NCBI GenBank assembly: GCA_002432865.1
Contig: DJGX01000001.1
Location: 62,001 to 126,000, forward strand
Length of the DNA: 64,000 nt
Direction of reading: 5' to 3'
Source of the DNA: Cloacimonetes bacterium UBA5835
GTDB lineage: Bacteria > Cloacimonadota > Cloacimonadia > Cloacimonadales > Cloacimonadaceae
Program-made: the position numbers and the translations under genes
In this document: positions 51,211 through 60,623 of the stretch, one piece after another
How positions within the stretch are numbered: the first letter of the stretch is position 1
Layout of the letters: each line of letters opens with the position of its first letter
Notes under the pieces: generated by a model
Databases searched by the model: none
What the model was told of the DNA's origin: nothing
What the model saw: the letters and a program-made list of their open reading frames with translations, nothing else

Positions 51211-52161
51211 ATGAAAAATATTCTGGTGCTTGGTGCAGCCGGTCAAATTGGATCAGAACTTGTTCCTTACTTAAGAAAGATTTATGGTGCAAATTCTGTA
51301 GTAGCAGCGTATCGGAGTACTCCCTTAACCTTAGAAATCCAGGAAGGTGGTCCTTGTGAAAATTTGGATGCTATGGATTCTAAGAAGTTATTCGAAGTAG
51401 TAAAAAAACATAAGATAGATTCTATTATCAATCTTGTTGCCGTTCTTTCAGCTAAAGGTGAAAATAATCCTCTTATGGCCTGGAACATTAATATGGGAAG
51501 CTTGATAAACTCTTTGGAAGTGATGAGAGAAGTGAAGGGTGCAATTTTTACTCCTTCCTCAATTGGAGCTTTCGGTCCTTCCACTCCTTTGGATAATACT
51601 CCTCAAGATACAATTATGAGGCCTACTACCATTTATGGTATTTCAAAAGTAGCTGCAGAACTGTGGGGAGATTATTATTATTTAAAATATGGAGTTGATG
51701 CACGCGGAGTTCGTTATCCAGGTATTATTTCGAATGTAACTTTACCTGGTGGTGGAACTACAGATTATGCTGTAGAAATATATTATGAAGCTATTAAAAA
51801 TAAACGCTATACTTGCTATCTTAAACCCGGTACATATTTAGATATGATGTATATGCCGGATGCCTTAAGAGCTTGTGTAGAATTAATGGAAGCCGATCCT
51901 AATAAATTGGTTCATCGTAATAGCTTTAATGTAACAGCTATGAGCTTTGAGCCAGAAATGATTGCTGCAGAAATTAGAAAACACATTCCAGAATTTGAAA
52001 TTGATTATAAGATAGATCCTGTAAAGCAATCAATTGCAGATAGTTGGCCAAATTATATGGACCAATCAGCTGCCCAACAAGAATGGGGTTGGAAACCTGA
52101 ATATGATCTTTCCACAATGACTGTGGATATGTTAAATGTCCTCTCCAAAAAGCTTAAGTAA
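51211..52161 (+). CDS. L-threonine 3-dehydrogenase, SDR (epimerase-like) type
   Basis: This 316-residue NAD-dependent enzyme has the Rossmann motif GAAGQIG (residues 8-14) and the Ser/Thr-Tyr-Lys triad ('TPSSIGAFG', 'TTIYGISKVAAE'). It also has the family-specific 'RGVRYPGIISNVTLPGGGTTDY' block (shown in part) and 'KPGTYLDMMYMPD'. These match short-chain threonine dehydrogenases, which oxidise threonine to 2-amino-3-ketobutyrate, later cleaved to glycine and acetyl-CoA. That suits an amino-acid-fermenting host. A sugar epimerase is the main alternative, but the PGGGTTDY block argues for Tdh. It shares 1 nt with the next gene (TAATG). Confidence 0.85.
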   Translation: MKNILVLGAAGQIGSELVPYLRKIYGANSVVAAYRSTPLTLEIQEGGPCENLDAMDSKKLFEVVKKHKIDSIINLVAVLSAKGENNPLMAWNINMGSLINSLEVMREVKGAIFTPSSIGAFGPSTPLDNTPQDTIMRPTTIYGISKVAAELWGDYYYLKYGVDARGVRYPGIISNVTLPGGGTTDYAVEIYYEAIKNKRYTCYLKPGTYLDMMYMPDALRACVELMEADPNKLVHRNSFNVTAMSFEPEMIAAEIRKHIPEFEIDYKIDPVKQSIADSWPNYMDQSAAQQEWGWKPEYDLSTMTVDMLNVLSKKLK

Positions 52162-53153
52162 TGGTTAAAATAGGAGTTGTGGGAGTTGGCCATTTAGGTC
52201 AATATCATACCCAAAAATATCAGAACATTGATAACGCAGAATTAGTTGGTGTTTATGACACTAACTTCCCAAGAGCCCAAGAAATTGCTGGTAAATTAAA
52301 AGTCCATTGTTTTTCCAGTTATAAAGAAATGCTCGCTGTTTGCGATGCAGTTGATATAGTGGCTACTACAACAGCGCATTATGAATTAGGGAAAAAAGCA
52401 TTACTTTCTGGAAAGCATATTTTTGTGGAAAAACCGATAACCAGTGAATTAGCGCAGGCACAGGAATTATTAGAAATTGCTGCAGCTAAAAATCTGTTGA
52501 TCCAAGTGGGTCATATTGAGCGTTTTAATCCGGTTATTTTAAAGACGGAAAACGAGATCTCCGATCCATTGTTTATTGAGTCACAACGAATATCATCTTT
52601 TCAACCTCGGGGAACAGATGTTTCTGTAGTGCTCGATTTAATGATTCACGATATCGATTTGGTATTAAGTTTTGTTCAGAGTCCTGTATCTGAGATCAGA
52701 GCAAGTGGAGTGGGTATTTTTACTCCTACGATTGATATAGCCACTGCTCGCATTGAATTTGTTAATGGAGCCATAGCAAATGTTACCTCTTCTCGGGTAT
52801 CGATGAAACAGGAACGCACCTTAAGATTTTTCCAGAGAGATGCTTATGTGAAAATGGACTTTTTATCCAAACAGGTTAGAATAATCAAAAAAAGCGATAA
52901 TGTAGATAAATTATTACCTCTAATCTTGAGTGGAGTTGTTGATATCAATCCGGAACAGTTGTTAGATATACAAAATTACGATGTTGGTGATACTGAAAAA
53001 GATGCTCTAACTTTGGAACTGGAATCTTTTGTTGATTGTGTTTACAATAACAAAAAGCCGATAGTTGATGGCTTAGCGGGAACTAGAGCTTTGGAAATAG
53101 CTATTAAAATAACAAATCAGATACAAGCTCAAAATGCCAAATTGAGAGCTTGA
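52161..53153 (+). CDS. Gfo/Idh/MocA-family oxidoreductase
   Basis: This 330-residue protein has an N-terminal Rossmann fold ('GVVGVGHLGQYH'), the 'HIFVEKPI' EKP motif, and a C-terminal alpha/beta domain with 'DLMIHDIDLVLSF', whose His is a typical catalytic or substrate residue. The substrate is unknown: related enzymes act on UDP-sugars, inositols or amino sugars. Its start overlaps the threonine dehydrogenase stop by 1 nt, so the two are made together, and asnS follows after 15 bp. Confidence 0.88.
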   Translation: MVKIGVVGVGHLGQYHTQKYQNIDNAELVGVYDTNFPRAQEIAGKLKVHCFSSYKEMLAVCDAVDIVATTTAHYELGKKALLSGKHIFVEKPITSELAQAQELLEIAAAKNLLIQVGHIERFNPVILKTENEISDPLFIESQRISSFQPRGTDVSVVLDLMIHDIDLVLSFVQSPVSEIRASGVGIFTPTIDIATARIEFVNGAIANVTSSRVSMKQERTLRFFQRDAYVKMDFLSKQVRIIKKSDNVDKLLPLILSGVVDINPEQLLDIQNYDVGDTEKDALTLELESFVDCVYNNKKPIVDGLAGTRALEIAIKITNQIQAQNAKLRA

Positions 53154-53168
53154 ATAATAGGTAGAAAA

Positions 53169-54464
53169 ATGCAAGATGTATTTATAAAAGATATCGATAA
53201 ATATATAGATAAACAAGTTCGGTTAAAAGGATGGGTTCGCAATATCCGTCATAGCGGGAAACTACTTTTTATAATTCTTCGAGATGGAACTGGCGAACTT
53301 CAAACTGTTGCTTTCCAACCTGATTTAGGTGATGAGAAATTTGAGTTAGCAAAACGGCTTACTTTAGAGTCGTCGGTAATAATTTGCGGCATTCCCAAAC
53401 CCCATCCTAAAAAAGAGAATGTATATGAATTAGCCGTAAGTGATGTAATGCCGATTCAAATAGCGGATGAATATCCAATTAGTAAAAAAGAACATGGTCC
53501 TGATTTTCTGCTTTCCAATCGTCATCTATGGATAAGATCACAGAAGCAATGGGCTGCCCTTAGAATTCGTCATTCTGTTTATTACGGTATTTGTAACTAC
53601 CTGAATGAGCAAAATTTTATTCGTTTTGATTCGCCAATTCTTACTCCCAACGCTTGTGAAGGAACAACCACTCTTTTTGAACTTGAATATTTTGATGAAG
53701 GAAAGGCATATCTTTCCCAATCGGGTCAGCTTTATCTGGAAACAGGAATTATGAGTTTGGGCAGAGTTTATGATTTTGGTCCTGTCTTTAGAGCAGAACG
53801 CTCTAAAACTCGTAAACATTTAACTGAATTTTGGATGATGGATGCGGAAGCAGCTTATGTTGAACATGAGGAAAATATGCAAATTCAGGAAGAGCTAATT
53901 CGCTATGTTATTCGGTATGTGCTCTCTAATTGTAAATTGGAATTGGAGATTTTAGAAAGAAATGTGGAAGCTTTAAAAGCAGCTGATGCACCCTTTAAAA
54001 GAATAACACACTATGAGGCAGTTGAATTCTTACGCCAAAAAGGTAGCGATATAACCCATAATAAAGATTTGGGTGCTCAAGATGAAGTTCTGCTTACAGA
54101 GGATTCAACAGTTCCTGTTTTTGTGGAACGCTGGCCACAAGAGATCAAAGCATTTTATATGAAACGCGATCCTGAAAATCCAAACCTCGTTTTGGGAGAT
54201 GATTTAATTGCTCCCGAAGGTTTTGGAGAATTGATTGGAGGCAGTCAGCGCGAAGATGATTATGATTTATTATATTCGCGTATGGTAGCTGAAAAAATGC
54301 CCATTGAGGATTATCAGTGGTATCTGGATTTGCGAAAATATGGTTCTGTACCCCATAGCGGTTTCGGAATTGGACTGGAAAGATTAGTTGCTTGGATAAG
54401 TGGTGTTCCTCATATCAGAGAGACAATTCCCTTCCCGAGAATGATTTACAGAATATATCCTTAA
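53169..54464 (+). CDS. asnS: Asparaginyl-tRNA synthetase
   Basis: This 431-residue class IIb synthetase has an N-terminal OB anticodon-binding domain ('LKGWVRNIRHSGKLLF'), motif 2 'FRAERSKTRKHLTEFWMMDAE' (read in parts) and motif 3 'GFGIGLERLVAW'. The short linker and 'HLTEFWMMDAE' fit AsnRS rather than AspRS. Because AsnRS is present, Asn-tRNA need not be made by the amidotransferase route. An asnB-like gene lies elsewhere in the window. Confidence 0.94.
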   Translation: MQDVFIKDIDKYIDKQVRLKGWVRNIRHSGKLLFIILRDGTGELQTVAFQPDLGDEKFELAKRLTLESSVIICGIPKPHPKKENVYELAVSDVMPIQIADEYPISKKEHGPDFLLSNRHLWIRSQKQWAALRIRHSVYYGICNYLNEQNFIRFDSPILTPNACEGTTTLFELEYFDEGKAYLSQSGQLYLETGIMSLGRVYDFGPVFRAERSKTRKHLTEFWMMDAEAAYVEHEENMQIQEELIRYVIRYVLSNCKLELEILERNVEALKAADAPFKRITHYEAVEFLRQKGSDITHNKDLGAQDEVLLTEDSTVPVFVERWPQEIKAFYMKRDPENPNLVLGDDLIAPEGFGELIGGSQREDDYDLLYSRMVAEKMPIEDYQWYLDLRKYGSVPHSGFGIGLERLVAWISGVPHIRETIPFPRMIYRIYP

Positions 54465-54610
54465 AAAGTCTTAGCTGGTAGTTGGAAGTTTAACAGCCGG
54501 AAAAGATCAACACAAATGTACTAGCGGAATTTGAATTCTAAAGCTTATTGCAGGTGTTTAGTCCATAATCCTAAATGATTTTGAATAAAAAAAATAACAA
54601 GGATAGAAAA

Positions 54611-55825
54611 ATGATTACGAATTACTTTTCTGAAACAACGAAAACGATGAAATCATCGCTGATCAGAGAACTGGTTGCGGAAACCAAAAATGTTCCCGGC
54701 TTAATTTCTTTTGCAGGTGGCTTTCCTTCTCCGGCAACTTTTCCTAAAGACATTTTAAGTGAACTTTACAAGGAAATAGTTGCTCAGCAAGGAAGAGATG
54801 TTCTTCAATATGGTAATAGTGAAGGTGATGACATTTTGAAGGATGAACTTTTAAAATGGGAAAATTATCCCAATTTGAACAGAAATAATATGATCATCAC
54901 TGTAGGAGCTACAAATGCGATATATTATATGACCCGCTGTTTGATAGATCCAGGTGATGTAATTCTTTGTGAAGCCCCTACTTTTTTAGGAACAATTGTC
55001 GCTTTTGAAGCTATTGGAGCAGAAGTTCAAAGTATCCCAATGGATAATGAAGGAATAGATTTAAACAGGATGGCAGAAAAAGTTAAGCAACTAAGAGATG
55101 CCAATAAGAATATCAAATTCCTTTACACTATCCCTGATTTTCAAAATCCCGCTGGAATCACAATGAGCATTCAGCGTCGGCGTGATTTGCTAAATTTCTG
55201 TGAAGCAGAAGAGATTCTAATTATGGAAGATAATCCCTATTCGCGTTTACGCTTTAGTGGAGAAGAACTTCCTACCCTATTTCGTATTGCACATACAGAA
55301 ATGAATAATTCTTGGCTGGTAACCGAAATCGTTTCATTTTCTAAAATCCTAGGACCTGGAATCAGGGTAGCTTATGTAAAAAGTCACCCAGAGTTGATTA
55401 ATAAAATGGTCTCCTGGCAACAGAAAGTTACTATCAGTCCAGATTGTGTAACTGAACGGGTCGTAGCAAAATTCATCGCTGATGGCTATATGGAACCACA
55501 CATTAAATCTCTGTGCGAATTCTATAAACCCTATTTGGATAAAATGCTTACTTGCTTGGAAACAGAAATGCCAAGTTATGTTCAATGGACAAAACCCAAG
55601 GGTGGAATTTTCTTGTGGTTGTGGTTGCCTGAAGATGTAAATGCCGATACTCTTTTCTATAAAGCTAAAGATCACTTGGTAACCTTCATTCCAGGAAGCA
55701 AATTCTATCCCGAAGGTCAAGAAAAATTTAACTGTATGCGGCTCAACTATACCTATTCCACTTTTGAACAAATCGAAAAGGGAATTAAACATTTAGGTGA
55801 GCTAGTAAAATCAATTTATGTTTGA
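54611..55825 (+). CDS. PLP-dependent aminotransferase, fold type I (2-aminoadipate/aromatic type)
   Basis: I choose ATG 54611 (404 residues) with AAGGAT 7 nt upstream; an in-frame ATG at 54575 adds a basic, unconserved leader. Visible features are 'GLISFAGGFPSP', 'QYGNSEGDDILK', 'TVGATNAIYYM', 'YTIPDFQNPAGITM', 'EDNPYSRLRF' and the Schiff-base Lys245 ('SFSKILGPGIRVAY'). It resembles LysN/ARO8-like enzymes that transaminate 2-aminoadipate, aromatic or branched-chain amino acids. It is cytoplasmic. It probably takes part in amino-acid catabolism. Confidence 0.9.
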   Translation: MITNYFSETTKTMKSSLIRELVAETKNVPGLISFAGGFPSPATFPKDILSELYKEIVAQQGRDVLQYGNSEGDDILKDELLKWENYPNLNRNNMIITVGATNAIYYMTRCLIDPGDVILCEAPTFLGTIVAFEAIGAEVQSIPMDNEGIDLNRMAEKVKQLRDANKNIKFLYTIPDFQNPAGITMSIQRRRDLLNFCEAEEILIMEDNPYSRLRFSGEELPTLFRIAHTEMNNSWLVTEIVSFSKILGPGIRVAYVKSHPELINKMVSWQQKVTISPDCVTERVVAKFIADGYMEPHIKSLCEFYKPYLDKMLTCLETEMPSYVQWTKPKGGIFLWLWLPEDVNADTLFYKAKDHLVTFIPGSKFYPEGQEKFNCMRLNYTYSTFEQIEKGIKHLGELVKSIYV

Positions 55826-55850
55826 CATCGGTACAGTTCTTGCTTATATT
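55822..55850 (+). promoter_or_regulatory. Sigma-70-type promoter for the exported protein and prepilin peptidase
   Basis: TTGACA (55822-55827) and TATATT (55845-55850) are separated by exactly 17 nt. The -35 element overlaps the stop codon of the aminotransferase gene. The next ATG is at 55888 after AAGGGGA. Confidence 0.65.
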
Positions 55851-55887
55851 ATTAAGTGATATCTTCTTTTAAGAAGGGGAAATAAAA

Positions 55888-56334
55888 ATGAAAAAGCTGA
55901 TATTGATTACAACCCTGAGCATTTTTCTGCTGCCTTTGATGGCACAGATAGAATTTCCGCGTCCCAATTTGAATCCTTATTCAAGTAATGGGGGAAATTC
56001 GCTTCTCAATTTAGAGAAACTATCAATGAGTCATTCAATGGGCTTTGAAGCAGGAACCAGCTCTACCGGATATGGCTATTATTTATCCCGCTATACAAAT
56101 CACCTGAAATATAACTTTAATCCCAAGCTGGAGCTCGATTTAGACCTTAACTTTGTAAATGTCGGTGGTTTCAATACTAGTAGCAAATTTGAATTTAATA
56201 ATGACAATAGTAGTAGAGTTATACCGGAATTTTCATTAAGTTATAAACCACGAGATAATGTCCAAATTCAATTCCAGATGCTTTATGGGCCATATTTAAA
56301 TCCCTATAAAGATAGCTGGTATAGAAGTTGGTAA
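55888..56334 (+). CDS. Small exported protein, probable outer-membrane or periplasmic beta protein
   Basis: This 148-residue protein has a clear signal peptide (about 1-19, cleavage after 'LMA'). The mature part begins 'QIEFPRPNLNPYSSNG' and has alternating strands ('GYGYYLSRYTNHLKYNF', 'KLELDLDLNFVNVGGF', 'VQIQFQMLYGPYLNP') suggesting a small beta sheet or barrel. I do not recognise a named family. It has its own promoter and lies just before the prepilin peptidase gene. Confidence 0.75.
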   Translation: MKKLILITTLSIFLLPLMAQIEFPRPNLNPYSSNGGNSLLNLEKLSMSHSMGFEAGTSSTGYGYYLSRYTNHLKYNFNPKLELDLDLNFVNVGGFNTSSKFEFNNDNSSRVIPEFSLSYKPRDNVQIQFQMLYGPYLNPYKDSWYRSW

Positions 56335-56344
56335 GGAGATTCAA

Positions 56345-57106
56345 CTGTTAACATTCGTAATAATAATTATAGCTGTCCTTGGTGCTGCCTTGGGCAGCTT
56401 TTTCAATGTGCTAATTTACCGCATTCCTAAAAAGCAATCCATTATATTCCCTGGTTCACATTGTGAATCATGTAAGAAAGCTATTCCCATCTATCAAAAC
56501 ATACCCATTATCAGTTATATTTTGCTGAGAGGAAAATGTTCAAGGTGTGGAGCTAAAATTCATTGGCATCACTTATTGGTAGAGATTATTACCCCTTTGT
56601 TGTTTTTGGGTTTATTCTTTCGCTATGGCTTGCACGATTTCCGATTTTATAAGTATATATTATTGGCTTCTTTTCTGATTCCGATCTTTTTCATTGATGC
56701 AATAAATCAGATTATTCCTCATGTGCTATCCATTCCATTGCTTATATCAGGTATTATTTTAGCAATAATCCCTGGAAATGATGTTGGCATTGTTAATGCT
56801 TTACTAACTGGAGTAATTGTCTTCAGTTTATTGCTATTACTGGCTTGGGCGTATCAAAAATTACGCGGAGTGGAAGGTTTGGGAGGAGGAGATATTTGGT
56901 TGTTAACTGGTTTAGCAATATATTTTGGCTTGACCGGTATCCCTTATATCTTTTTACTATCTGCATTGATGGGGATTATCTATTTCCTCATATTTGTGAA
57001 GGATAAGAGTAAACCATTTGCCTATGGAACCTTTATTGCTGTTGCTGCAATTATCTGGTCAGTGATTGGAGAAGATACAATTTTTAACCTATTGAGTTTT
57101 TTATAG
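56345..57106 (+). CDS. Type IV prepilin peptidase (A24 family), apparent CTG start
   Basis: No ATG, GTG or TTG gives a complete first helix: TTG 56390 would begin inside it. The frame extends upstream through 'LTFVIIIIAVLGAALGSFFN' to CTG 56345, which has AAGGAG 6 nt upstream; I take this as the start (253 residues). The enzyme has the zinc-type CxxC pairs 'HCESC' and 'CSRC', catalytic Asp residues in 'FFIDAINQ' and 'GLGGGDIWLL', and about eight membrane helices. It cleaves and N-methylates prepilins or pseudopilins. No pilin gene is seen nearby. Confidence 0.85.
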   Translation: MLTFVIIIIAVLGAALGSFFNVLIYRIPKKQSIIFPGSHCESCKKAIPIYQNIPIISYILLRGKCSRCGAKIHWHHLLVEIITPLLFLGLFFRYGLHDFRFYKYILLASFLIPIFFIDAINQIIPHVLSIPLLISGIILAIIPGNDVGIVNALLTGVIVFSLLLLLAWAYQKLRGVEGLGGGDIWLLTGLAIYFGLTGIPYIFLLSALMGIIYFLIFVKDKSKPFAYGTFIAVAAIIWSVIGEDTIFNLLSFL

Positions 57107-57187
57107 GGGCTAGCCGCATACAGATACTCATATTCAAATTTGAAAGATAGTGCGTAAAAAGTTTGCGATTACCGCTATGTAAGAGAA

Positions 57188-57248
57188 GAGTCATCATTGC
57201 CAAAAAAGCTGTAATGCTTATTACAAATTTATTTGACAGTGATGACTC
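57188..57248. repeat. Nested inverted repeat between convergent genes
   Basis: The outer arms GAGTCATCATTG (57188-57199) and CAGTGATGACTC (57237-57248) pair at 11 of 12 positions. Inside lies a second hairpin TGTAAT-gctt-ATTACA (about 57210-57225). It sits between the convergent prepilin peptidase and MacB-type genes. It may act as a bidirectional terminator or be a small repeat element. Confidence 0.55.
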
Positions 57249-57327
57249 ATAATTTGAGCGACTTATTGCTTATTTGATTTGCATCGCAGTGTTTTTTCTT
57301 CTTGGGAGTTTATATTCTCAAACATAT

Positions 57328-58545
57328 TTATTCATATCGTAAAGCATCTATCAGATTCAGGTTTGCCGCTTTAGATGCTGGATACCATCCAAAGAAGATA
57401 CCTATAGCCATCGAAAAACCTACTGATATTAACACGGAAAAAGGAGTTACAGCGATGCTCCAATCCATAGCATTTCCAACTATTGCTGAAGCTCCAAAAC
57501 CAAGAAGTATTCCAATAAAACCACCTAAAATACTAATAGCAACTGCTTCAATAATAAATTGTAATAAAACATCTCTTTTTCCTGCGCCTACAGCCATCCT
57601 GATCCCAATTTCTTTTATACGCTCTGTAACTGAAACCAGCATTATATTCATAATTCCAATTCCACCAACAAGTAATGATATACCTGCTATGCTTGCTAAA
57701 AGTATAGTCATTGTATCTGATACTTTACTGGCAGTTTCAGCAATATCAGTTTGACTCCTAACTAAGAATTCTTCGCTGGTTGTTCCGCGATGTCTGTTTT
57801 GTAGTAATTCTAGAATATCTTGTTGCACTTCGGGAATTCTATCTTTGGAAACAGCCGACACAACAATCATCATATTTCTCCATCTACGACCCAATAATCG
57901 AGCATAGACAGTTGTATAAGGTGCCCAAACACTATCATCCTGATCTCCACCCATCACATTTTGTCCTTTGGATTCCATCACTCCTTTCACTGTGAAAGGG
58001 ATATTGCGAATACGAATAATCTGTCCAACTGGGTCTATATCTCCAAAGAGATTATCAGCAACAGTTTTCCCGATTACACACACTTTAGTTCCGTTTTCAA
58101 CATCGCTATCGTAAAACAATTCACCCTTTTCAGTATTCATATTGCGGATGTAGAAATAATCTGTATCTACACCCATAATGCCTGTTCTCCAATTCTGGGA
58201 TTCAAATTTCAATTGGGCAAAGCTATTATAAACAGGTGAAGCATATAAAGCACCTTCTACTTGTGATCGAATAGCAAAAACATCATCAAGTTCAAGTAAT
58301 GTACCACTTCCTGCTGCTTGACGAACATTAGTAGTGCTTCGTGTAAAATTAACTGTAACCATAAGTACATTTGTGCCCATAGAAGATATTTGGTCTTCTA
58401 CTATTTTTTTGGCACCTTGCCCAATGGCAAGCATAGTTATCACAGCTGCCACACCGATAATAATTCCCAGCATTGTTAAAAAAGTTCTGGTTTTATTTCT
58501 AGCAAGCGATTTGAAAGCTATGCGAATTATACCTATTATACTCAT
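57328..58545 (-). CDS. MacB-type ABC exporter permease
   Basis: This 405-residue protein has one N-terminal helix ('RTFLTMLGIIIGVAAVITML'), a MacB_PCD periplasmic domain (about 45-245), and three C-terminal helices of the FtsX fold ('GIGIMNIMLVSVTERIKEIGIRMA', shown in part). It belongs to the mechanotransmission family that drives export from the periplasm through TolC. The ATPase gene overlaps it by 4 nt upstream. The substrate is unknown. Confidence 0.92.
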   Translation of the reverse strand: MSIIGIIRIAFKSLARNKTRTFLTMLGIIIGVAAVITMLAIGQGAKKIVEDQISSMGTNVLMVTVNFTRSTTNVRQAAGSGTLLELDDVFAIRSQVEGALYASPVYNSFAQLKFESQNWRTGIMGVDTDYFYIRNMNTEKGELFYDSDVENGTKVCVIGKTVADNLFGDIDPVGQIIRIRNIPFTVKGVMESKGQNVMGGDQDDSVWAPYTTVYARLLGRRWRNMMIVVSAVSKDRIPEVQQDILELLQNRHRGTTSEEFLVRSQTDIAETASKVSDTMTILLASIAGISLLVGGIGIMNIMLVSVTERIKEIGIRMAVGAGKRDVLLQFIIEAVAISILGGFIGILLGFGASAIVGNAMDWSIAVTPFSVLISVGFSMAIGIFFGWYPASKAANLNLIDALRYE

Positions 58546-59294
58546 TCTTCATCTCCAGGTAATTTAGGAAGGTGGGCTAAGTCATATTCAGCATTTTGAG
58601 GATTTTTATTGGGAACATCAGATATTATGCGTCCATCACGAAAAGTAATCAATCTTTGTGCATACCGGGCAATATCATTTTCGTGGGTAACCAGAAGGAT
58701 TGTCTTTCCTTCTTTATGTAATTTCTGGAAAATAGTCATAACTTCCAAACTTGTTCTTGTATCCAAATTGCCAGTTGGCTCATCGGCAAGTAAAAACATA
58801 GGATCATTCACAATAGCACGGGCAATAGCAACTCTTTGTTGTTGCCCACCTGAAAGCTGATTAGGAAAGTGTTTTGCTCTGTTAGCAATATTAACAGTAG
58901 TTAGTGCTTCAATTGCTTTTCTAATTCTCTGGTGATGAGACATTTTATTTCTATATAGCAGAGGGAGTTCAACATTTTCCAAAGCAGTTGTTCTGGGCAG
59001 TAAATAGAAATTCTGAAACACATAACCAATCATCTGATTGCGGATTTTGGTTAGTTCAGTAGGAGTGATTTCGTGGATACCTATATTATTTATATAATAT
59101 TCACCGCTGGTAGGTAAATCCAGACAGCCAAGCAAATTCATAAGAGTTGTTTTGCCGCTTCCGCTTGCTCCCATAATGGCAACAAATTCTCCTTTATTTA
59201 TTTCCAGAGAAACACCTCTTAATGCGTGAACCTGGATTTCTCCCATCTGATATGTTTTAACTAAGTTTTCTGTTCTAATCAGTAAATCTGACAT
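58542..59294 (-). CDS. MacB/LolD-type ABC exporter ATPase
   Basis: This 250-residue ATPase has Walker A 'GASGSGKTT', the signature 'LSGGQQQRVAIARA', Walker B 'LLADEPTGNLD' and switch His 'VTHE'. It pairs with the separate FtsX-fold permease (4-nt overlap), so the usual MacB fusion is split into two genes here. It starts 1 bp after the adaptor gene stop. The C-terminal tail is rich in polar residues. Confidence 0.93.
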   Translation of the reverse strand: MSDLLIRTENLVKTYQMGEIQVHALRGVSLEINKGEFVAIMGASGSGKTTLMNLLGCLDLPTSGEYYINNIGIHEITPTELTKIRNQMIGYVFQNFYLLPRTTALENVELPLLYRNKMSHHQRIRKAIEALTTVNIANRAKHFPNQLSGGQQQRVAIARAIVNDPMFLLADEPTGNLDTRTSLEVMTIFQKLHKEGKTILLVTHENDIARYAQRLITFRDGRIISDVPNKNPQNAEYDLAHLPKLPGDEE

Positions 59295-59295
59295 A

Positions 59296-60588
59296 TTAGA
59301 AAGGCCTCATTCCAGGACCACCTTGCGTTCCATTAGTGGTATCTGAATTCTTTTTACTATTCACTCCGGTTATCAATACTTCGTTACCATTAAGACCTGA
59401 AATAACTTCAATGAAACCACTTTCGGAAATTCCAGTTTTTATTCCTTTAGCTTTTGGAACATCATTTTCCAGTACCCAGACAAGTGCTAATTTTCCAGAA
59501 CTTACATTATTAGCTGATCCTTTTTGAGTTCTTTTTCCGGATGTATTCTTGCTTACCTCAATTGAATCTGTATTACTGGAACTGGACATTGCAGAAGCCA
59601 GAGAAGCATAAGCATCTTTTTGGGCTTGTTTGATAAGATCATCACTCCATTTTAACCCAAATTGTTCCCAAACTTCTTTACTGGGTTTGAAGCGTGTAGC
59701 TGCTTCTGAAATTCGCATCACATTTTCTCGGGATTGAATAATAATAGTTACATTTGTAGTCATACCAGGAAGAAGTTTTTGTTCAGGATTGGCTGCATCA
59801 ATAATGACGCTATAGGATACGACATTGGATTCCGTAGTTGGGTTTAAGCGAATTTGCTTCACGGTACCGGAAAAATTTTCGCTGGGATAGGCATCCACCG
59901 TAAATTCCACAGGCAAACCAACTATTATTTTTCCAATATCTGCTTCGTCCACATTAGCTGAAATTTGCATTTGATCGAGGTTATTAGCTATTTGAAATAA
60001 AGTAGGTGAACTCATACTGGCTGCTACAGTTTGTCCTGCATCTACATCACGGGAAACCACAATTCCATCAATAGGACTGGTAATATATGCATTAGCCAAG
60101 TTTTTTTGAGCTCGCTGTAAAGTTAATTGGGCATTATTATAATTCTGTTGTGCAGTTTGATAAGCATAGAGGGCTTTTTTGGCATCATATTCAGGGGTCA
60201 TTTGTTTTTCCAGAAGTTCTTTTTGCAAATCATAATCCAGTTTTGCTTGATCTAAAGCAGTTTTTGCTTTTGCCAAATCAGCTTTAGCAGCTTCCAGATT
60301 AGTAGAAAGGATATCCGTATCCAGTTTTGCTAGTAATTCTCCTTTCTTTACTCTATCGTTAAAATCTTTGTATAGTTTATCGATTTTGCCACTAACTTCG
60401 GTTCCTACACTAACTAAAACATAAGGATTTAGCGATCCTGTTGCAGTTACGACTTCTTTTATATTACCAAAGGAAGGGGTAACAGTTCTAAATTCAGGTT
60501 TGTTTTTTGCCTTGCGCATACTGGATATCACAATGATAGCAATAATTATAAGCGCAATTATAATGATATACTTGAGATATTTTTTCAT
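59296..60588 (-). CDS. MacA-like periplasmic adaptor
   Basis: This 430-residue protein has an N-terminal membrane helix ('YIIIIALIIIAIIVIS') and lipoyl halves ('VTATGSLNPYVLVSVGTEVSG' and 'ITSPIDGIVVSRDVDAGQTV', read in parts). It also has a long coiled-coil hairpin (about 90-165) and barrel and membrane-proximal domains. A Ser/Thr-rich insertion (about 330-365) interrupts the C-terminal half, and the end is Gly-rich. It links MacB to the TolC-like protein encoded 35 bp upstream. Confidence 0.92.
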   Translation of the reverse strand: MKKYLKYIIIIALIIIAIIVISSMRKAKNKPEFRTVTPSFGNIKEVVTATGSLNPYVLVSVGTEVSGKIDKLYKDFNDRVKKGELLAKLDTDILSTNLEAAKADLAKAKTALDQAKLDYDLQKELLEKQMTPEYDAKKALYAYQTAQQNYNNAQLTLQRAQKNLANAYITSPIDGIVVSRDVDAGQTVAASMSSPTLFQIANNLDQMQISANVDEADIGKIIVGLPVEFTVDAYPSENFSGTVKQIRLNPTTESNVVSYSVIIDAANPEQKLLPGMTTNVTIIIQSRENVMRISEAATRFKPSKEVWEQFGLKWSDDLIKQAQKDAYASLASAMSSSSNTDSIEVSKNTSGKRTQKGSANNVSSGKLALVWVLENDVPKAKGIKTGISESGFIEVISGLNGNEVLITGVNSKKNSDTTNGTQGGPGMRPF

Positions 60589-60623
60589 TAGTTGTCCTTG
60601 ATTTTTATCTTATAGGTTTTACT

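Noticed and set aside
57302..57754. Plus-strand open frame of 150 codons near the MacB-type permease
   Set aside because: It is the antisense shadow of the permease gene, which has clear family motifs on the minus strand.
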